The translations under genes and the position numbers were made by a program. Below, piece after piece: positions 60,198-64,000 of a stretch of 64,000 nucleotides of DNA. The notes under the pieces are model-generated. The model was not told where the DNA came from. It ran no database searches and was given only the letters and a program-made list of their open reading frames with translations. The stretch spans positions 62,001 to 126,000 of the forward strand of contig NZ_JBBEOG010000001.1 of the NCBI RefSeq assembly GCF_037860835.1, written 5' to 3'. Source of the DNA: Aquipuribacter nitratireducens (GTDB lineage Bacteria > Actinomycetota > Actinomycetes > Actinomycetales > JBBAYJ01). The first letter of the stretch is position 1, and every line of letters starts with the position of its first letter.

Positions 60198-60866
60198 CTA
60201 CGCGCGGCCGTCCACGACCACCACGTCCAAAGTCCTCGGGCCGTGGACGCCCTCGACCCGGTCGAGCTCGATGTCGCTCGTGGCGCTGGGCCCGCTGATC
60301 CACGTGAGCGGCCTGGTGGGGTCGAGCCGCGCCAGCGCCTCCGGGACGAGCCCGACGACCTGGTCGGCGCGGACGACGACGACGTGGTGGTCGGGCACCA
60401 GGGTGAGCGCACGGCGGCCCTGGTCGGGTGAGGCGTCGAGGACGATCGTGCCGGTGTCGGCGACGGCGACCGCGCAGGCGGTGAGGACGCTGTCGGTGGC
60501 GTCGAGCCTCGACAGGGGCATCGGGGCGGCGGGGTGGTCCGGGCGCACCTCGACCCCGGTCGCGGCCGCGGTCCACGTCATGTCGAGGCCCGTCGGCACA
60601 GCGAGGCTTCGGGCGGGGTGGTCGCGCCGCTCGCGCAGCAGCCGCGCGACGACGGCGGGCACCTCCTCGGGCGTGCAGCGGTGGACGCCTGCCTTGTAGT
60701 CCTCGAGCCGGTCGACGAGCACGTCCACCAGGCCCGGGTCCCCGGCGGCCCGGCCGTCGCGGCGGCGGTAGTCGCGCGGCACGGGGCCGGGGGCGTCGCG
60801 GTGGTCGGCGCCGAGCGCCGAGCGCAGCCGGTCGAGGACCTCCTCGCGCGCGCCCGGGCTGCTCAC
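60198..60866 (-). CDS. lutC: L-lactate utilisation protein LutC (LUD domain)
   Basis: LutC is the third subunit of the iron-sulfur L-lactate dehydrogenase LutABC, which oxidises L-lactate to pyruvate. The 222-residue protein is a LUD-domain protein with VAVADTGTIVLDASPDQGRRALTLVPDHHVVVV and SGPSATSDIELDRVEGVHGPRTLDVV, the typical C-terminal signature. The GTG start overlaps the lutB stop by 4 bp. The order lutA, lutB, lutC on one strand is canonical. Confidence 0.92.
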   Translation of the reverse strand: MSSPGAREEVLDRLRSALGADHRDAPGPVPRDYRRRDGRAAGDPGLVDVLVDRLEDYKAGVHRCTPEEVPAVVARLLRERRDHPARSLAVPTGLDMTWTAAATGVEVRPDHPAAPMPLSRLDATDSVLTACAVAVADTGTIVLDASPDQGRRALTLVPDHHVVVVRADQVVGLVPEALARLDPTRPLTWISGPSATSDIELDRVEGVHGPRTLDVVVVDGRA

Positions 60867-62380
60867 GAGCGGCCCTCCTTCTCCCACCAGTCGCGGAAGC
60901 TGCCGCGGGGGACGGGCAGGTCCCGGGTGCGGGTCCAGCTGCGGCCGGGGCCGGGCAGCCACGACAGGTGCCGGGGGTGACCCTGCAGGCGCGCCAGCAG
61001 GCCCGCAAGCCGCGACAGCCGCTGGGCGAGGCGCAGGCGACGCGGGTCCCGGAACAGCCACGCCACCGTAGCCATGCCGGCGCGCTCGGCGACGTGGTCG
61101 ACGTCACGGGCGTGGGCGTCGACGGCCTGCGCGCGCATGTGCACGAGAATCGAGGGGATGTCGATGCGGACCGGGCACGCGTCGAAGCACGCCCCGCACA
61201 GGCTGGAGGCGAACGGCAGCGACGCGCTGGCGTCGTCGGTCACTCCCGTCAGCTGCGGCGACAGCACCGCGCCGATCGGGCCGGGGTACACGCTGCCGTA
61301 GGCGTGCCCGCCGGTCCGCTCGTACACCGGGCACACGTTGAGGCAGGCGGAGCAGCGGATGCAGTGCAGCGCGGCACGTCCCCGCGGGTCGGCGAGGACC
61401 CGGCTGCGGCCGTTGTCCAGGAGCACGAGGTGGAACTCCTGCGGCCCGTCGCCCGGTGTGACACCCGTCCACATCGACGTGTACGGGTTCATCCGCTCGC
61501 CCGTGGAGGAGCGGGGCAGCAGCTGGAGGAACACCTCGAGGTCGGCCCACGTCGGCACGAGCTTCTCCACGCCCATGACGGTGATGAGGGTCTCGGGCAG
61601 GGTGAGGCACATCCGCCCGTTGCCCTCGGACTCCACCACCGACAGGGTGCCGGTCTCGGCGACGGCGAAGTTCGCACCCGAGATCGCGACCTTCGCCCGC
61701 AGGAACGTGCGGCGCAGGCGCAGCCGGGCCGCCTCGGCGAGAACCCGAGGCTCGTCGGTCAGGCCCTCAGGGAACAGCTCGTCGACGTCCGGCATCTCCC
61801 GTAGGAAGATCTCGCGGATCTCCCGGCGGTTGCGGTGGATCGCGGGCACGAGGATGTGGCTGCCCTCGTCGTGGCCGAGCTGCACGATGAGCTCGGCGAG
61901 GTCGGTCTCGTGCGCGGTGATGCCCGCGGCCTCGAACGCGTCGTTGAGCCGCGTCTCCTGCGTCGCCATCGACTTCACCTTCACGACCTCACGCGCCGCC
62001 TGCGGGTGACGGTCCAACGCCGCCCCGGCCAGGTCGACGACGATCCGGTTGGCCTCCTCGGCATCGCGGGCCCAGTGCACGACACCGCCGCGGGCGGTGA
62101 CGGCGGCCTCGAGCTGCTCCAGCAGCTCGGGCAGCCGGGCCATGGTGTCGGCCTTGAGCGCCTCTCCGGCGAGCCGGAGCTCCTCCCAGTCCGGCACCTC
62201 GGCGACGACCCTCGCGCGCTTGCCACGGATGGTCGTCGTCGCGTGCGCGAGGTTGCGCCGCAGCTGGTCGTCGGTGAGCGTGCGCGCCGCGGCGTGGGGG
62301 AACGAGTCGGTGCCCCGCAGGTGCGACCCGGACGAGGCCGGAGGCGGGGGAGCGGCGGGCATCCCGAGGAACGTCGTCAT
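60863..62380 (-). CDS. lutB: L-lactate utilisation iron-sulfur protein LutB
   Basis: LutB carries the iron-sulfur clusters of the L-lactate oxidation complex. The 505-residue protein has an N-terminal LUD domain (about 60-300, with AVAETGTLSVVESEGNGRMCLTLPETLITVMG). Two 4Fe-4S motifs follow, CIRCSACLNVCPVY and CGACFDACPVRID, and a tail ending FRDWWEKEG that is characteristic of LutB. It begins 4 bp after the lutA stop. The N-terminus has a Pro-rich extension of about 20 residues. Confidence 0.94.
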   Translation of the reverse strand: MTTFLGMPAAPPPPASSGSHLRGTDSFPHAAARTLTDDQLRRNLAHATTTIRGKRARVVAEVPDWEELRLAGEALKADTMARLPELLEQLEAAVTARGGVVHWARDAEEANRIVVDLAGAALDRHPQAAREVVKVKSMATQETRLNDAFEAAGITAHETDLAELIVQLGHDEGSHILVPAIHRNRREIREIFLREMPDVDELFPEGLTDEPRVLAEAARLRLRRTFLRAKVAISGANFAVAETGTLSVVESEGNGRMCLTLPETLITVMGVEKLVPTWADLEVFLQLLPRSSTGERMNPYTSMWTGVTPGDGPQEFHLVLLDNGRSRVLADPRGRAALHCIRCSACLNVCPVYERTGGHAYGSVYPGPIGAVLSPQLTGVTDDASASLPFASSLCGACFDACPVRIDIPSILVHMRAQAVDAHARDVDHVAERAGMATVAWLFRDPRRLRLAQRLSRLAGLLARLQGHPRHLSWLPGPGRSWTRTRDLPVPRGSFRDWWEKEGRS

Positions 62381-62384
62381 CCCG

Positions 62385-63182
62385 TCACCCCGTCACCCGC
62401 TCAGGCCGGTCGGCGCGCGTGCTCGCGAGGATCTCCGCGAGGTGCACCGCACGGGGGGTGCCGTCGCCACGCGTGGTCGACAGCCGGGACAGGCCCCCGC
62501 CGAGGTGGAGCAGGCACGACGCGTCGCCGGCCGACACCACCTCCGCCCCGGTCGAGCAGATCGCGCTGCACTTGTCGGCGAGCATCGCGGATGACGTGTC
62601 GGCGTTCTTCACCGCGAACGTGCCGCCGAACCCGCAGCACTGCTCGGCCCCCGGCAGCTCGACGAGGTCGATACCTCCGACCGCCCGGAGCAGCTGCAGG
62701 GGTCTGTCGCCGACCCGGGCCATCCGGAGCGAGTGGCACGTCGGGTGGTACGTCACGCGGTGGGGGTACCAGGCGCCGACGTCGGTCACCCCGAGCACGT
62801 CGACGAGCAGCTCGCTGAGCTCGAACGTCCGCGCGGCGACGGCTCGAGCGCGCGCGGCGAGGGCCGTGTCGCCGGCCTGCTCGGCGACGTCGGCGTGCTG
62901 GTGACGCACCGACCCGGTGCACGACCCCGACGGCACCACGACCGCCTCCGCGCCGCCGTCGGGACCCTCACCCAGCGCCCGCTCGAACGTCTCCACGTAA
63001 CGCCGCACCAGCGGCAGCGCCATCGCGGGGTACCCGGAGTTCACATGCATCTGCCCACAGCACGTCTGCTCGGGCGGGAACACCACCTCGTGACCCAGAC
63101 GCTCGAGCAACCGGACCGTCGCAACGCCGACCTCAGGAGCCACCGTGTCGGCGAGGCACGTGACGAACAACGCGATCCTCAT
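62385..63182 (-). CDS. lutA: L-lactate utilisation protein LutA
   Basis: LutA is a CCG-domain protein of the L-lactate oxidation complex. The 265 residues contain two CCG motifs, EQTCCGQMHVNSGY and AEQCCGFGGTFAVKNAD, each with the conserved cysteines for an unusual iron-sulfur cluster. The family also has a HxTCH-like motif, here TYHPTCHSLRM. ATG 63182 gives MRIALFVTCLADT. It is the first gene of lutABC and faces an alpha-L-rhamnosidase gene across a LacI-type operator. Confidence 0.94.
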   Translation of the reverse strand: MRIALFVTCLADTVAPEVGVATVRLLERLGHEVVFPPEQTCCGQMHVNSGYPAMALPLVRRYVETFERALGEGPDGGAEAVVVPSGSCTGSVRHQHADVAEQAGDTALAARARAVAARTFELSELLVDVLGVTDVGAWYPHRVTYHPTCHSLRMARVGDRPLQLLRAVGGIDLVELPGAEQCCGFGGTFAVKNADTSSAMLADKCSAICSTGAEVVSAGDASCLLHLGGGLSRLSTTRGDGTPRAVHLAEILASTRADRPERVTG

Positions 63183-63224
63183 GCGGCGGCCTTGACGTGC
63201 CCAGTCATGCGGGCCATTGTGGCC

Positions 63225-63236
63225 TGAATCGTTTCA
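63225..63236. promoter_or_regulatory. LacI-family operator between lutABC and the rhamnosidase gene
   Basis: TGAATCGTTTCA fits the LacI-family consensus (TGAAxCGxTTCA, one mismatched pair). It lies 43 bp upstream of lutA and 54 bp upstream of the rhamnosidase ATG. The regulator is not in this window. Confidence 0.6.
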
Positions 63237-63289
63237 CTGCGTCCACCGCCCCGGAGCCTCGTCCTCCGCCGCACCCTAAGGAGCGCTGC

Positions 63290-64000
63290 ATGCCTGCGCC
63301 ATCGGCACCCGTCGACGTCCGCTTCGACCACCTGCCCGCCGGGCGACCTGCGCTGGGGATCGGCAGCGCCGAGCCACGCCTGTCGTGGAAGGTCCTCGAG
63401 GCCCCCTCGGACTACAGCCAGGCGGCCTACGAGATCGAGCTCAGCCGGAGCGGCGAGACCGCCACGTACGTGGTCGAGTCCGACGAGCAGGTACTCATCC
63501 CGTGGCCCGCGGCGCCGCTGTCGTCCGGCGAGGCGGCCGAGGTGCGAGTGCGCGTCCGCGCCTCGGACGGCGACTGGAGCGGGTGGAGCGACCCCGCCTC
63601 CGTCGAGGCCGGGCTGCTGGGGGTCGAGGACTGGTCGGCACGGTTCGTCTCGCCCGCGGGGGCCCCGGCCGGGGGGGAGGGCCCTGCGCCCGTCCTCGTC
63701 GGACGGCTCACCCTCCCCGACGGCGTCGTGCATGCCCGGCTGCGCGCCACCGCGCACGGCGTCTATCGGGCGCACGTCAACGGCCGCCATGTCGGCGACG
63801 AGGAGCTGGCCCCGGGCTGGACGAGCTACTCCCACCGGCTGCGCTACCAGACGCACGACGTCACCGACCTCGTCTCCCACGGGGAGAACGTCGTCGAGGT
63901 GCTGCTCGGCAACGGCTGGTACCGGGGTCGGCTCGGGTTCCTCGGGCAGCGCGGCCTCTACGGCGACCGCCTCGCGCTGCTCCTGCAGCTCGAGGTGACG
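63290..64000 (+). CDS. Alpha-L-rhamnosidase (GH78), N-terminal part, cut by window end
   Basis: Only the first 237 codons are present and the frame is open at the window edge. No signal peptide is seen, so the enzyme is probably cytoplasmic. The residues match the N-terminal domains of bacterial GH78 rhamnosidases. A fibronectin-like part (PRLSWKV, QAAYEIELSR, WSGWSDPASVEAGLL) precedes the bacterial rhamnosidase N-domain (RLRATAHGVYRAHVNGRHVGDEELAPGWTSY, key YRAHVNGRHVGDEELAPGW). That domain ends here in LLGNGWYRGRLGFLG. The catalytic barrel is outside the window. A TAAGGAG site precedes ATG 63290. Confidence 0.9.
   Translation, partial: MPAPSAPVDVRFDHLPAGRPALGIGSAEPRLSWKVLEAPSDYSQAAYEIELSRSGETATYVVESDEQVLIPWPAAPLSSGEAAEVRVRVRASDGDWSGWSDPASVEAGLLGVEDWSARFVSPAGAPAGGEGPAPVLVGRLTLPDGVVHARLRATAHGVYRAHVNGRHVGDEELAPGWTSYSHRLRYQTHDVTDLVSHGENVVEVLLGNGWYRGRLGFLGQRGLYGDRLALLLQLEVT

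Overview
This is a very GC-rich stretch of an actinomycete (Actinomycetota) chromosome. The assignment rests on a mycothiol S-conjugate amidase (Mca), on the greA / DUF4307 / mca / small-membrane-protein neighbourhood known from Mycobacterium and relatives, on many GTG starts, and on 4-bp start/stop overlaps. I cannot name a genus from sequence alone. I see no tRNA, rRNA, CRISPR array, insertion sequence or integrase, and no gene-free stretch longer than about 300 bases. Many transcripts appear to end in long, perfect GC-rich hairpins without a T-tract.

Positions 1-17,350 form a cell-surface locus. Two glycosyltransferases, a membrane-anchored methyltransferase and an LCP-type ligase lie on the minus strand. 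They are followed by three tandem secreted proteins built from an N-terminal two-cysteine domain plus six 49-residue WSxGWD repeats. Next come a heparinase II/III-like enzyme and an L,D-transpeptidase carrying four more repeats of the same kind. A QueC-like PP-loop ATPase overlaps a small coiled-coil gene. Two further secreted six-repeat proteins share a duplicated leader. The WSxGWD family, with about 34 repeat units in six genes, is the most novel part of the window.

Positions 17,378-28,890 hold a MoxR ATPase/VWA pair, an AI-2E-type permease, threonine ammonia-lyase, the four dTDP-L-rhamnose genes as two divergent pairs (rmlC-rmlA and rmlB-rmlD), and a drug-type ABC exporter. Positions 29,003-39,747 hold an ECF sigma factor with a membrane partner, a small secreted protein, greA, DUF4307, mca, a small membrane protein, sbcD-sbcC and a PhzF-family gene.

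Positions 39,737-48,812 hold a SpoIIE-type phosphatase, a secreted acidic protein, an OmpR-type two-component system, a VapB antitoxin with a damaged VapC, a Bcr/CflA efflux pump, an SMP-30-like lactonase and two small genes. The response regulator and the secreted protein gene both carry 11-bp-phased CACAG direct repeats upstream, which suggests one regulon.

Positions 48,861-55,712 form an alpha-galactoside utilisation operon (GH36, binding protein, two permeases) divergent from a LacI regulator, with a palindromic operator between them. Positions 55,778-60,191 hold an SDR, an XRE regulator, an alcohol dehydrogenase, a PQ-loop membrane protein and a luciferase-like oxidoreductase. The window ends with lutABC (L-lactate oxidation) divergent from the start of a GH78 alpha-L-rhamnosidase, with a LacI-type operator between them, which points to rhamnoside catabolism. 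The cell therefore encodes both rhamnose-precursor synthesis and the start of a rhamnoside-degrading locus.
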